From: a virus
Direction: 5' to 3' (one strand)
Virus record (IMG/VR): IMGVR_UViG_3300021091_000226
Coordinates: 1-34,425 of that record
DNA: 34,425 nt
How positions within the stretch are numbered: the first letter of the stretch is position 1; the number at the start of each line of letters is the position of its first letter. The translations under genes were made by a program, and so were the position numbers. The notes beneath the pieces were generated by a model, which worked only from the letters and a program-made list of their open reading frames with translations, ran no database searches and was not told where the DNA came from. Shown piece by piece: positions 22,427 through 29,753 of this stretch.

Positions 22427-22713
22427 GAAAGGGCTCGAAGGTTGTCTGCGTCGATGATCGGTTCCCGCCGGAGCTTTTCATTTACTACACACAACTCCCC
22501 CTCAAGGACCGCACCTATACCGTCAGGGACATGGGCGTGGGAATTTCCCACAAGGGCGAGGTCGGGGAGGTCGTGGTCTATCTGGTGGAGCTAACCAACC
22601 CCGCATCCAGCAAGCCCCCTCACCCCGAGCGAGGCTTCGCACAATGGAGGTTTCGGGAGATTGAGCCGCCCGTCGAGTCCGAGGAGGTGGAGGTCTTGGA
22701 ACAAGTCGGGTAA
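22423..22713 (+). CDS. Recurrent small phage protein (KVVCVDD type)
   Basis: 96 residues. KVVCVDDRFP, LPLKDRTYTVRDMG, YLVELTNP and ERGFAQWRFREIEPP make a pattern I recall from many unnamed phage and prophage proteins; it is probably a small SH3-like barrel. Function unknown. The stop TAA at 22711-22713 is the first three bases of the TAATT of the next start motif. Confidence 0.65.
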   Translation: MRKGSKVVCVDDRFPPELFIYYTQLPLKDRTYTVRDMGVGISHKGEVGEVVVYLVELTNPASSKPPHPERGFAQWRFREIEPPVESEEVEVLEQVG

Positions 22714-22720
22714 TTGGGGC
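22698..22720 (+). promoter_or_regulatory. Start-associated motif (gene 22721)
   Basis: GGAACA, 7 bases, TAATT, 5 bases, ATG. First box degenerate; its TAA ends the upstream gene. Confidence 0.75.
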
Positions 22721-23044
22721 ATGGCACAACAATGGGATATAATTGGCAGACACAAACTAAAGGGGTTCAAAAACAGCCCATGGGTCATGGTCAAAAGAAG
22801 GGTCAAGATCCGGAAGGCAAAGAATCTATGGGACTGCTACTGGTTTAACACACAGACACGCATCTTCACAAAATACATGGCCGAGCCCAGCTACAAAAGG
22901 GCAATAGGCACAAAGGGGCAGGAATCAGCATCCTCCCTTCTTCTGGAACGGGATTCCGGTGATATATGGGCTTGCCCAAGGCGGTCCCTCCGCTTCTTCC
23001 GAGGGGTTGGGCAGATGGAGCTTTTCCAAAAACATCGGGGGTAA
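22721..23044 (+). CDS. Small basic hypothetical protein
   Basis: 107 residues from ATG at 22721, chosen because of the start motif. It is Lys/Arg-rich with many Trp (WVMVKRRVKIRKAKNLWDCY) and a C-terminal RSLRFFRGVGQMELF. No family recognised. The last codons read through the next start motif. Confidence 0.5.
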   Translation: MAQQWDIIGRHKLKGFKNSPWVMVKRRVKIRKAKNLWDCYWFNTQTRIFTKYMAEPSYKRAIGTKGQESASSLLLERDSGDIWACPRRSLRFFRGVGQMELFQKHRG

Positions 23045-23051
23045 TTGAGCC
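23029..23051 (+). promoter_or_regulatory. Start-associated motif (gene 23052)
   Basis: AAAACA, 7 bases (TCGGGGG), TAATT, 5 bases, ATG. Exact geometry. Confidence 0.85.
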
Positions 23052-23657
23052 ATGCCAAACTGGATTACAAACGAACTAACGATTGATACAAACGCAGTCT
23101 CGAAGTCCATCAAGGAAGAACTCAAGTTTTATGTTTCCAAGGATGACGACGGGAAGGAGGGGCTGGACTTCGACAGGGTCATTCGGATGCCCCCTTCCCT
23201 GCAAATCACCGCCGGCGGGTCGGTGGAGGAGGCCATGGCCGTCATCAAGGGCGATCTTAAGTTTTTCTCGGAAAGATTGAAGTGGTGGAAGGGCAAGGGT
23301 TCTTGGCTTGAAAAGGAGGGCATCAAGACCGCAAAGGCCTTAATGGAACACAGCCGAAAACGCCTTTCTGAAAAGGAACTGGGCGAAGGCAAGACGGCCA
23401 TCGAGAATTTAAGGAAATACGGCCACAAGGATTGGTATGACTGGTGTTGTGCTAACTGGGGGACGAAGTGGAACGCCTCCGACACGCATTGGAACGACAA
23501 CTCGGTCTCCTTCCTCACCGCTTGGGCTCCGCCCGATCCGGTCATCCAGAAGATGGCCGATGAGACAGGACACGCTATCCAGAATATGTGGTTCGATGAG
23601 GGCGATGTTGAGGATGTCCATTATACGACATTCTCTCCGAACAGCGGGGATAATTAG
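23052..23657 (+). CDS. Api92/YubB-like protein (ferredoxin-like domain)
   Basis: 201 residues. The N-terminus MPNWITNELTI, the block YGHKDWYDWCCANWGTKW at 123-140 and FLTAWAPPDPVI at 154-165 are hallmarks of the DUF1281/YubB/Api92 group of phage and plasmid proteins with a ferredoxin-like domain. Their function is not established; they are often found in anti-defence or early regions. The residue usually Cys at position 5 is Ile here. Confidence 0.75.
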   Translation: MPNWITNELTIDTNAVSKSIKEELKFYVSKDDDGKEGLDFDRVIRMPPSLQITAGGSVEEAMAVIKGDLKFFSERLKWWKGKGSWLEKEGIKTAKALMEHSRKRLSEKELGEGKTAIENLRKYGHKDWYDWCCANWGTKWNASDTHWNDNSVSFLTAWAPPDPVIQKMADETGHAIQNMWFDEGDVEDVHYTTFSPNSGDN

Positions 23658-23670
23658 GGAAAGGAACACG
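23638..23670 (+). promoter_or_regulatory. Start-associated motif, long-spaced (gene 23671)
   Basis: CGAACA, 7 bases, TAATT, then 15 bases to the ATG with an AGGGAAAGGA ribosome site between. It shows that the two boxes and the start codon can be uncoupled. Confidence 0.6.
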
Positions 23671-23916
23671 ATGAACACAGACATGACCGATATAACTAAA
23701 TCCAAGGCTCATTCTTTCAGGGTTAAGAAAGATATCCTAGCTAGGCTGGAGCAGATTAAAAAGAATAACTCAAATGCTTATGAGGTTTATTTGGACAAGA
23801 ACGATGGGGATTCTCAAGACGCAAAGGATTCTTTTTATATCACGCACTACTTGGCCTTTGACGAGATTCTCCATGCTGTTGAATGGTGCGTAAAAAAAAC
23901 AAGGACACCGGAATGA
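23671..23916 (+). CDS. Small hypothetical protein
   Basis: 81 residues from ATG at 23671 with AAAGGA upstream. It is charged and helical (HSFRVKKDILARLEQIKKNN), with a Tyr/Asp middle and a helical end (HYLAFDEILHAVEWCVKK). The first part resembles ribbon-helix-helix-like DNA binders only vaguely. More A/T-rich than its neighbours. ATGA overlap with the next gene. Confidence 0.5.
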   Translation: MNTDMTDITKSKAHSFRVKKDILARLEQIKKNNSNAYEVYLDKNDGDSQDAKDSFYITHYLAFDEILHAVEWCVKKTRTPE

Positions 23917-24071
23917 CCATTAGCGAAATTTTAGCACTGCCCAAGACTGACCCAAGGTGGCTTGAGTTTGAAAGGAAAGTAAATGCGGAAGCGGAATGCC
24001 CTTGCGTAAACTTTCGAGCCGAGGAGGGCAGCATAGAGGAGTTCAATCGCTACATAGCTGACGATAGATAA
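23913..24071 (+). CDS. Small acidic hypothetical protein
   Basis: 52 residues from ATG at 23913 (ATGA overlap), starting MTISEILALPKTDPRWLEFE. It has a CPC pair (AECPCVNF) and an acidic helical end. An upstream in-frame ATG lies inside the previous gene and is less likely. No family recognised. Confidence 0.5.
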   Translation: MTISEILALPKTDPRWLEFERKVNAEAECPCVNFRAEEGSIEEFNRYIADDR

Positions 24072-24097
24072 AAAAAACAATAGAAAGGAAACAAATC

Positions 24098-24508
24098 ATG
24101 ATTACAAAACAACTACTACAAAACATACGGAATCAAATTAACCCACAGCTGGAGGCCATAAACAAGAAGTCATCAGACTTTTCGCTCCGATTGGGCAACT
24201 GCACATACGACAGCGACATCGCCACCTTCAAGCTAGAGGTATGCTCGGTGGAAAAGGGTTCCGTTATCACCAAGGAGTTGTCCTCCCTGCGTCAAACGTA
24301 TTCCATTTACGGACTGACCGAGGCCGACCTTACGAAGGAGTTTGCGACCAGTCGGGGCAAGGCAAGGCTCTGCGGACTCAAGCCAAGGGCGGAAAAGTGC
24401 TTCATCTTCGAGATATTGGATGGGCAAAACAAGGGCAAGAAGTATGTCACCAAGCTGGAGGCAATCAAAACCTATCTTGGAAAAACAAAGGGGCTAATTA
24501 GCACATGA
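24098..24508 (+). CDS. Hypothetical protein with ribosome-site start
   Basis: 136 residues. Unlike most neighbours it lacks the TAATT box; an A-rich leader with AGAAAGGA precedes it. An amphipathic N-terminal helix is followed by beta-rich sequence (KLEVCSVEKGSVITKEL; CFIFEILDGQNKGKKYVTKL) that resembles a small DNA- or RNA-binding barrel in outline only. Its 3' end contains the start motif of the next gene. Confidence 0.55.
   Translation: MITKQLLQNIRNQINPQLEAINKKSSDFSLRLGNCTYDSDIATFKLEVCSVEKGSVITKELSSLRQTYSIYGLTEADLTKEFATSRGKARLCGLKPRAEKCFIFEILDGQNKGKKYVTKLEAIKTYLGKTKGLIST
24482..24504 (+). promoter_or_regulatory. Start-associated motif (gene 24505)
   Basis: AAAACA, 7 bases (AAGGGGC), TAATT, 5 bases, ATG. 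It lies within the previous gene's last codons. Confidence 0.8.
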
Positions 24509-24912
24509 CAGCAATAGAACTAATCAGATCGAAACAAAGCATGGACAAAGCGGCCAAGGATCACGCCGAAGCCGTCCAAAAACGGCAGGAACAGGAGGAT
24601 GCCGAAAGGTTTGCTCCTATAAAAAATATATACGAGGAGGTTCGCAACCTTCCCGCAAGGAAAAGGCACGGACACTCCAATTTCAGCACCGAAACAATCA
24701 AGGGCATGTGGGAGGCTGGCTTTGGGACGAGATCCCTTCGGTTTTGGGATGAATACTCCTCTGGCGATTGGAATCTTTATATTTCAAAGGGCACATTCTA
24801 CCTACGCACCAGCCTTTATGAAAACCCTGTCAAGACAGAGGATGTCGAGGAGGCCAAGAAATGGCTTATTGAGAAGCTGGCCAAAATAGTCCCCACGGAG
24901 GTGGTAAAATGA
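24505..24912 (+). CDS. Hypothetical protein
   Basis: 135 residues. The N-terminal 45 form a charged helix (DHAEAVQKRQEQEDAERFAP). The rest is mixed with aromatic strands (RSLRFWDEYSSGDWNLYISK) and a C-terminal Lys/Glu helix. No family recognised. ATGA overlaps at both ends couple it to both neighbours. Confidence 0.5.
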   Translation: MTAIELIRSKQSMDKAAKDHAEAVQKRQEQEDAERFAPIKNIYEEVRNLPARKRHGHSNFSTETIKGMWEAGFGTRSLRFWDEYSSGDWNLYISKGTFYLRTSLYENPVKTEDVEEAKKWLIEKLAKIVPTEVVK

Positions 24913-25232
24913 GCGTCCCTTGGTGTCAGGGAGGGCTAGGCTTTGGTGGTTTGCACGCATCACACATTGCTATGGGGCAATGGTATTGTGTGGATGCAAA
25001 CTATTGTGGCGATCCAGAGGAGCCAGTTGGCGTAGGGTGTTCGAGGAAGGAGGCTGTGGACAACTTCTTCGAACAAGCTATGCCCCCGCCCGAAACTGGC
25101 GTTTGCGAGACCTGCAACAAGCGTGATGGAACTCGCCGAAGGCCATATCTTGCCGACAAGCGGGAGGCTGAAAGGATGAGCTACATCTCCTGCGACCCCT
25201 GCTTTCAGTCGGTTTGGAAGGGGGAACTATGA
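24909..25232 (+). CDS. Cys-rich hypothetical protein
   Basis: 107 residues with seven cysteines. CETCNKRDGTRRRPYLADKR followed by SCDPCF forms a likely zinc-binding four-Cys unit at about 66-99. The N-terminal half is Gly/Trp/His-rich. No family recognised. Its stop overlaps a 17-codon ORF that in turn overlaps the next gene. Confidence 0.5.
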   Translation: MSVPWCQGGLGFGGLHASHIAMGQWYCVDANYCGDPEEPVGVGCSRKEAVDNFFEQAMPPPETGVCETCNKRDGTRRRPYLADKREAERMSYISCDPCFQSVWKGEL

Positions 25233-25282
25233 TCTTCGTGGTGCGGGAGGGGCTAAAAACACCGAGGGTAATTAAACCATGA
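25229..25282 (+). CDS. 17-residue coupling ORF (tentative)
   Basis: ATG at 25229 overlaps the previous stop and its TGA at 25280 overlaps the next ATG, giving MIFVVREGLKTPRVIKP. It reads straight through the start motif. It may only keep ribosomes moving between the two genes, or be chance. Confidence 0.25.
   Translation: MIFVVREGLKTPRVIKP
25256..25278 (+). promoter_or_regulatory. Start-associated motif (gene 25279)
   Basis: AAAACA, 7 bases (CCGAGGG), TAATT, 5 bases, ATG. Exact geometry. Confidence 0.85.
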
Positions 25283-25650
25283 AGAAAAAAGCCACTAAAA
25301 GCACAAGCCACCCACGCATTTGGGGAACCCTTTCCGACAAGGACTACCGCCTCATCGGGAAGATCGCAAAGAGGGCAATCGAGCGAGCCAAACTGGTGGA
25401 GGCTGGTGGGTCGATTCTGGTCAATCGGGGGCACCTTGACCTAGTGATGGATTTAGAGGTTTGCCACTCCAGACACTTCAAGCTTCGGTTGCGGGAGATG
25501 TTGGACACCAAGGACACCTTCAGCCTTATGCACGACATCTATATGATCGCTGGCTCGATCAATAAAGAGACATTGGGATGGGATGGGCTGGGTGTTCCCC
25601 GATTCACCAAGTCATTGGTAAAACACGCAAAGGCTGGGGTGGCAAATTGA
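25279..25650 (+). CDS. DUF6874-like phage protein
   Basis: 123 residues. The blocks YRLIGKIAKRAIERAK, LVMDLEVCHSRHFKLRLREM and FSLMHDIYMIAGSINKETLG, ending in a PRF-like element (GVPRF), recall the DUF6874 group of small phage proteins with a conserved HD pair. Function unknown. Its TGA overlaps the TTG start of the next gene. Confidence 0.55.
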   Translation: MKKKATKSTSHPRIWGTLSDKDYRLIGKIAKRAIERAKLVEAGGSILVNRGHLDLVMDLEVCHSRHFKLRLREMLDTKDTFSLMHDIYMIAGSINKETLGWDGLGVPRFTKSLVKHAKAGVAN

Positions 25651-25835
25651 AATACCTACACGCCTTTGATCTTGTATCTTGCGTGGAAAACGAACACGAA
25701 GACTTTTACAACACGCCCAAAGAGGAACTTATCAATGCGATGAGGGCAAGGCTATCCGGCCTAACGGACGAAGAGGTCTTTGATGCGTTTGGCCACATTG
25801 AAACTAATTGCATTGAAAACAAGGGGGGTAATTAG
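25647..25835 (+). CDS. Small acidic protein with TTG start
   Basis: 62 residues if translation starts at TTG 25647 (TTGA overlap); an upstream in-frame ATG at 25578 lies inside the previous gene. The sequence runs KYLHAFDLVSCVENEHEDFY and continues helical and acidic. It ends with Gly-Gly-Asn encoded by the next start motif (GGT AAT TAG). Confidence 0.5.
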   Translation: MKYLHAFDLVSCVENEHEDFYNTPKEELINAMRARLSGLTDEEVFDAFGHIETNCIENKGGN

Positions 25836-25838
25836 ATT
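25816..25838 (+). promoter_or_regulatory. Start-associated motif (gene 25839)
   Basis: AAAACA, 7 bases (AGGGGGG), TAATT, 5 bases, ATG. Its TAG (part of TTAG) ends the upstream gene. Confidence 0.85.
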
Positions 25839-26429
25839 ATGAAAACAATCAATCTGGACGGATTCACGGAGCATAAGCCATCCCGCAAGAAGGAACCCAA
25901 GCCCCTTCTGAATGTCGATGGCAAGCCGGTAACGACATTTGTGAAGGCCAAGCAAGCCTTTGACCACGCCGAGAGCGATCTACGCAAGGCCAAGGAAGAC
26001 CTGCTGGAGGCCGCCTCGCTTGAGTTTTGGCGTATGAACCACGCCCGAACCACCGCTGGCGATCTCCCCGCTTCCACCGCCGAGATGCAGGGAGATGACT
26101 GCACGGCAAAAATCACGATGGCCAGAATCTACCCTGCCGTCACAGGCGAGGAGGTGCTTTCGGTATTGCCCAAGCCAGTCTTCGACTCCGCTTTTCAGCA
26201 GAGCTTCGATTTCAAGATTGATGGGTCAAAGCTGAATCCCGCCACCGCTGGCGACTTTGTCTCGGAGCTTCGGATGCTGGTCGAAAAGCACCGCAGTTCA
26301 CAGGCAGTCACCATCAAGCGGGGATTCCAACCCACCGAGCAGTTCCATATTGAGCGTCACAAGATTCTTAAGCCAGAGCAGAACCTACAGCTTCAGTCGG
26401 TTTGCCCAGCGAGAATCTATGTCAGTTGA
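25839..26429 (+). CDS. Hypothetical protein
   Basis: 196 residues. The N-terminal 30 are Lys/Pro-rich, then a helical coiled region (FVKAKQAFDHAESDLRKAKE), followed by mixed sequence with conserved-looking PKPVFDSAFQQSFDFKIDGS. No enzyme motif. It overlaps the ligase-like gene by 11 bases, so the two may act together. No family recognised. Confidence 0.5.
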   Translation: MKTINLDGFTEHKPSRKKEPKPLLNVDGKPVTTFVKAKQAFDHAESDLRKAKEDLLEAASLEFWRMNHARTTAGDLPASTAEMQGDDCTAKITMARIYPAVTGEEVLSVLPKPVFDSAFQQSFDFKIDGSKLNPATAGDFVSELRMLVEKHRSSQAVTIKRGFQPTEQFHIERHKILKPEQNLQLQSVCPARIYVS

Positions 26430-27015
26430 GGTTGCCACAACTCTGCTCACGAAGTCGCCGAGGCTACCGCTTCGACCCTATTCGTGCGTCACGGCACTTC
26501 AGTTGGAGTCCTTTCGTGAGTGGAGTTTCGAGCCAAAGGTAAACGGCTGGCGATGTGTTGTGGATGCCGAGCGTGGAAGGGTGATTTCACGGCACGGCAC
26601 AACCTTCGCCGAGTCGGGACACATTCTGGACATTGTCGCAACCACGCCGAACCTTGCTGGCCTTGGCTTGCTTGACTGCGAGTTCCTTGGGAGGAGAACC
26701 AAGGCTGGCAAGGGATCGGTTGTGGTGATGGATGTGATGGACTCCACCCTCTCCTATCTGGAGAGACGCACCCTGCTGGACGGCTTGTGCGAAGTTCCGC
26801 TGGACGACATCCCCAAAAACGCAATCCTCCGCTTCCCCGCATACACACAAGAACAGGCAAGACTCATTCTGGAGGATATGCGGGAGGTGAATGAACGCCG
26901 TTGCGAGGTGATTTGGGAGGGATTTGTCGCCAAGCACAACGCCTCACCCTATCCCCGCCGATACGACCAAAACGAATGTCGGTTTTGGGCAAAGGCTCGA
27001 CTCCTCACCGCATAA
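26419..27015 (+). CDS. ATP-dependent DNA/RNA ligase-like adenylation domain
   Basis: 198 residues from ATG at 26419. Nucleotidyltransferase motifs appear in order: motif I EPKVNGWR with Lys40 as the expected adenylated lysine, motif III-like LLDCEFLG with Glu88, motif IV EGFVAK at 167-172 and motif V WAKAR at 190-194. Most DNA ligases have K-x-D-G at motif I; here it is K-V-N-G. The chain ends right after motif V, so the C-terminal OB domain is missing. It may be a minimal ligase, an RNA ligase-like enzyme or a domain that works with a partner. Confidence 0.7.
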   Translation: MSVEVATTLLTKSPRLPLRPYSCVTALQLESFREWSFEPKVNGWRCVVDAERGRVISRHGTTFAESGHILDIVATTPNLAGLGLLDCEFLGRRTKAGKGSVVVMDVMDSTLSYLERRTLLDGLCEVPLDDIPKNAILRFPAYTQEQARLILEDMREVNERRCEVIWEGFVAKHNASPYPRRYDQNECRFWAKARLLTA

Positions 27016-27036
27016 AACACGCAGGGTAATTGGAGC
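27014..27036 (+). promoter_or_regulatory. Start-associated motif (gene 27037)
   Basis: AAAACA, 7 bases (CGCAGGG), TAATT, 5 bases, GTG. The only copy that precedes a GTG start. Confidence 0.85.
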
Positions 27037-28245
27037 GTGAGGAAATTCACGCTCAAGAAATTCAAAAGAAAATACGGCATCGGGGGACTGGACGATGTCG
27101 ATTCGGACATCATACCGGCCTACCTACAAACACTTCGGGAATATGTCGATGACGGAGCCAATTACTCCGACTTCTCCGCTTTCTACGAAACCAACAAAAA
27201 CAACGGAGGTAATTCAAATATGAGAAAATCAAAGCAACTTCGTGACAGATGGTATGCCCGATGCCTCGACATCAGCATCGCCGAACTCGACAAGGAAAAA
27301 AAGCGGTGGGAAACCCGCAAGCAGAATTGGGGCAAACTTTCCTATATTCGTGGTGGCCTCAAGGTGAACCCTTACAAGCCGACCATTGAGGAAAAATACT
27401 TCGAGTCTTTTAAGGGCGACCTCTGCTCCGTTGAGCTTGAGTGCGTCTTTCAGCGTGAGTCCGACATCCCCAGCGTTCGAACCCTTGGCCGATACTTAAT
27501 CGAACATGAAGACGATGGCTCTCTCGAATACTATCCCGATAAAAACGAGGACAGGGACGAGTCGGAAGACAACTGCGAGGAGTCCGAAAATGAAGATTGG
27601 GGTGCGGCAGAATTCAAAGTCACCTTTCGACACGAACGCCCCCTTCGACTCCGATCTGTTGTCGATAAACTCAACCTTCACGGAGCCGAGGTAAACACCA
27701 CTTGCGGGATGCACGTTCATCTCGACCAGCGTGGAATCTCCTCTGCGATGGCATCCAAGCGAGCCAAGCGACTTATCAAATGCCTACCCGCATTGACGCA
27801 GATTGTCGCCCCCTCCCGCTTGGGGAACCACTACTGCTCGATGAATCGCCCGATCCGCAGGGGGACGAACTATCGCCACCAGACTGACCGCTACTTGGCG
27901 ATCAATCATTCCTCTGCCTACTGCGAGCATACCACCACGGAGAACAGGCTACACGGAGGGACGCTGGACTTCTGGAAGATTATGGGATGGGTCGATCTCA
28001 ATAAATGGATTATGCGTTCCGCCGAGGTCGATGCGAAGGCAGACGAAAACTCGCTTCGAGCCACCAATGGCGAGGTGAGTGTCACCTTGGAGGATATGAT
28101 TCGATTCAAGACCCTCCCCGAAACCATCCGCCAATATATGTGGAGACGATTTCGGCAGTTTCATCCGACCAAAGCTATTGAGCTTCGGGAGAAACTGATT
28201 CACGACGATCTTCACCGCCTAACCGATGGCTATGCGGTCAGCTAA
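27037..28245 (+). CDS. Amidoligase-like (GS-fold COOH-NH2 ligase), with N-terminal extension
   Basis: 402 residues from GTG at 27037. From about residue 130 the pattern fits Amidoligase_2: VELEC at 132-136, CGMHVHLD at 223-230, a helical middle with HYCSMN, and ENRLHGGTLDFWKIMGW at 302-318. Enzymes of this glutamine-synthetase-like fold use ATP to join a carboxyl to an amine. Residues 1-61 are a separate charged segment. A perfect start motif sits in frame inside the gene, with ATG at 27220 (Met62), so a shorter 341-residue product is likely too. A glutamine amidotransferase follows 21 bases downstream. Confidence 0.75.
   Translation: MRKFTLKKFKRKYGIGGLDDVDSDIIPAYLQTLREYVDDGANYSDFSAFYETNKNNGGNSNMRKSKQLRDRWYARCLDISIAELDKEKKRWETRKQNWGKLSYIRGGLKVNPYKPTIEEKYFESFKGDLCSVELECVFQRESDIPSVRTLGRYLIEHEDDGSLEYYPDKNEDRDESEDNCEESENEDWGAAEFKVTFRHERPLRLRSVVDKLNLHGAEVNTTCGMHVHLDQRGISSAMASKRAKRLIKCLPALTQIVAPSRLGNHYCSMNRPIRRGTNYRHQTDRYLAINHSSAYCEHTTTENRLHGGTLDFWKIMGWVDLNKWIMRSAEVDAKADENSLRATNGEVSVTLEDMIRFKTLPETIRQYMWRRFRQFHPTKAIELREKLIHDDLHRLTDGYAVS
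27197..27219 (+). promoter_or_regulatory. Start-associated motif inside the amidoligase frame
   Basis: AAAACA, 7 bases (ACGGAGG), TAATT, 5 bases, ATG at 27220, in frame with the GTG-started gene. It reads as NNGGNSNM in protein. Confidence 0.85.
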
Positions 28246-28266
28246 AACAGAAAGGATAATTAAGCT
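28244..28266 (+). promoter_or_regulatory. Start-associated motif (gene 28267)
   Basis: AAAACA, 7 bases (GAAAGGA), TAATT, 5 bases, ATG. Exact geometry. Confidence 0.85.
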
Positions 28267-29343
28267 ATGTGCAGACTAATTGGATTCTCAACCGATAAAC
28301 CCCTTGAGCAGGACAAACTCGACAAGATGGTTTCAACTTGCCGAGACTTGCTGAAGGATCAGAAGGACGGATTCGGATATGCCCTTTCGGGCGGGGAGAT
28401 TGATGGCATCACCCATCTACGCCTAGTGACAGGCAGTCTTCTCGGATACGGCTACGACCCCCTTGGCGAGTGGGAATCCGTTGCCAAGCCTACCTACGAC
28501 CAGCAGGGCGATGTCAAACCCTGCACGGCTGGACTATTCCACGGACGGACTTCGACCAACGATGTCGGTATTAAAAATACCCATCCCTTCGTGAACGAGG
28601 AGCTTGCCTTGGCACATAACGGCATTGTCGATTATTCGGGACCTCATCGCAAAAAGATCGGGACTTGTGACAGCGAAGACCTTTTCAACACCTTCACCAA
28701 GGGCAAGGGCTGGAAGGAGCTTGCTAAATACTACGAGGGATATGCCGCCCTTCTGATTTTACGCAAGGATGGGCATCTCACCCTCTATCGGGATGAAACC
28801 CCTTCCCTCTATGTGATTCGCTTCACCACGGACACGGCAAGCGGGTTTGTGGTGGCAACATCAGCCTATGACGGCACGGAGGCAGTCAAACAAGTCTTCG
28901 GTTGCGTTCCCAACGCACCGATTCAGGTGAAGGCAAACCATGTAGTTTCGACCAAGCACGGAGCCATCCTCGACAAGAAGCGGGTCAAACCCATCGCTAG
29001 GAAAAGCTACGCCAAAGACCAGTTGTCCCTTGGCTACGGCACCAGCTACTACCCAAAGAAAGAGGACAAGTCGGCGACAGGGACTTGGGTCGCAGATGGC
29101 GACAAGGAGGACACAGGAGTTGGCGACTACCAAGGCCAAGGCACGGACACTGATTTTCAAACAGGGTATGACGAGGGGTATCAAGATTCATACAACGACA
29201 CAGGCTATTATCCAGACAACACGCAATCCAAGAAATTCCAAGACGGCTACGAAAAGGGATATTTGGGGGGAGAAAAAGAAAAGGCCAAGATCGGGGAAGT
29301 CGATTTTGAAGAGGATTCGGAGCTGGAGGTAGCACCCTTCTGA
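28267..29343 (+). CDS. Class II glutamine amidotransferase
   Basis: 358 residues. The N-terminus MCRLIGF puts the catalytic Cys at position 2 (exposed after Met removal), as in Ntn-type GATase II. HGRTST (92-97), THPF (105-108), AHNG (116-119), a DSED loop (135-138) and GYAAL (159-163) match the glutaminase site. It would release ammonia from glutamine for a partner. Residues after about 240 are a Gly/Tyr/Asp-rich tail with two related repeats (FQTGYDEGYQDS and FQDGYEKGYLGG). The partner is probably the adjacent amidoligase; no synthase domain is fused. Confidence 0.85.
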   Translation: MCRLIGFSTDKPLEQDKLDKMVSTCRDLLKDQKDGFGYALSGGEIDGITHLRLVTGSLLGYGYDPLGEWESVAKPTYDQQGDVKPCTAGLFHGRTSTNDVGIKNTHPFVNEELALAHNGIVDYSGPHRKKIGTCDSEDLFNTFTKGKGWKELAKYYEGYAALLILRKDGHLTLYRDETPSLYVIRFTTDTASGFVVATSAYDGTEAVKQVFGCVPNAPIQVKANHVVSTKHGAILDKKRVKPIARKSYAKDQLSLGYGTSYYPKKEDKSATGTWVADGDKEDTGVGDYQGQGTDTDFQTGYDEGYQDSYNDTGYYPDNTQSKKFQDGYEKGYLGGEKEKAKIGEVDFEEDSELEVAPF

Positions 29344-29365
29344 AAACATTCGGGGTAATTCCAGT
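29343..29365 (+). promoter_or_regulatory. Start-associated motif (gene 29366)
   Basis: AAAACA, 7 bases (TTCGGGG), TAATT, 5 bases, ATG. Starts on the last base of the previous stop. Confidence 0.85.
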
Positions 29366-29629
29366 ATGACAAACTCCAATAATCTACAAACCATTCGGAA
29401 GAAACTTGTCGATGCAGTCGTGGAGGTCGGTAGCTGGAACGAGGCGATGATAACACTCGCCCACAAGCCGAGGGACGGCAGGGACACCGAAATCGTGGAT
29501 ATGATCGACCACGCCCATGCCATTCACGACTACGCCGAGCAGTTGCTAACCCTCCTTCGTGGATACAACCAAATTACCGAGGAGAAGGAGCAAGCAACTC
29601 AAGCGATGGTGAGAGGGCTGAACGCATGA
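29366..29629 (+). CDS. Small helical hypothetical protein
   Basis: 87 residues, mostly helix (LQTIRKKLVDAVVEVGSWNE; HAHAIHDYAEQLLTLLRGYN) with several His and Asp. No family recognised. ATGA overlap with the next small gene. It follows the amidoligase/amidotransferase pair and could be an accessory or a target, though nothing shows that. Confidence 0.5.
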   Translation: MTNSNNLQTIRKKLVDAVVEVGSWNEAMITLAHKPRDGRDTEIVDMIDHAHAIHDYAEQLLTLLRGYNQITEEKEQATQAMVRGLNA

Positions 29630-29733
29630 AGAAACGCAAGCAATTCAAACCCAACTGGAAAGAAATAAGGAAACGACCAGAGATTAAGCTACTCAAACTA
29701 AAACTTCTGAAAGTTGGATGGGTATTGAAATAA
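29626..29733 (+). CDS. 35-residue basic peptide
   Basis: Begins MKKRKQFKPNWKEIRKRPEI and ends LLKLKLLKVGWVLK. It is very basic and leucine-rich and could be an amphipathic helix. ATGA overlap with the previous gene supports it. The stop overlaps the next start motif. Nothing else can be said. Confidence 0.45.
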   Translation: MKKRKQFKPNWKEIRKRPEIKLLKLKLLKVGWVLK

Positions 29734-29753
29734 ACAAACAGGGTAATTCAAAT
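29731..29753 (+). promoter_or_regulatory. Start-associated motif (gene 29754)
   Basis: TAAACA, 7 bases (AACAGGG), TAATT, 5 bases, ATG. The N5 (CAAAT) is identical to the copy at 27197. Confidence 0.8.
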
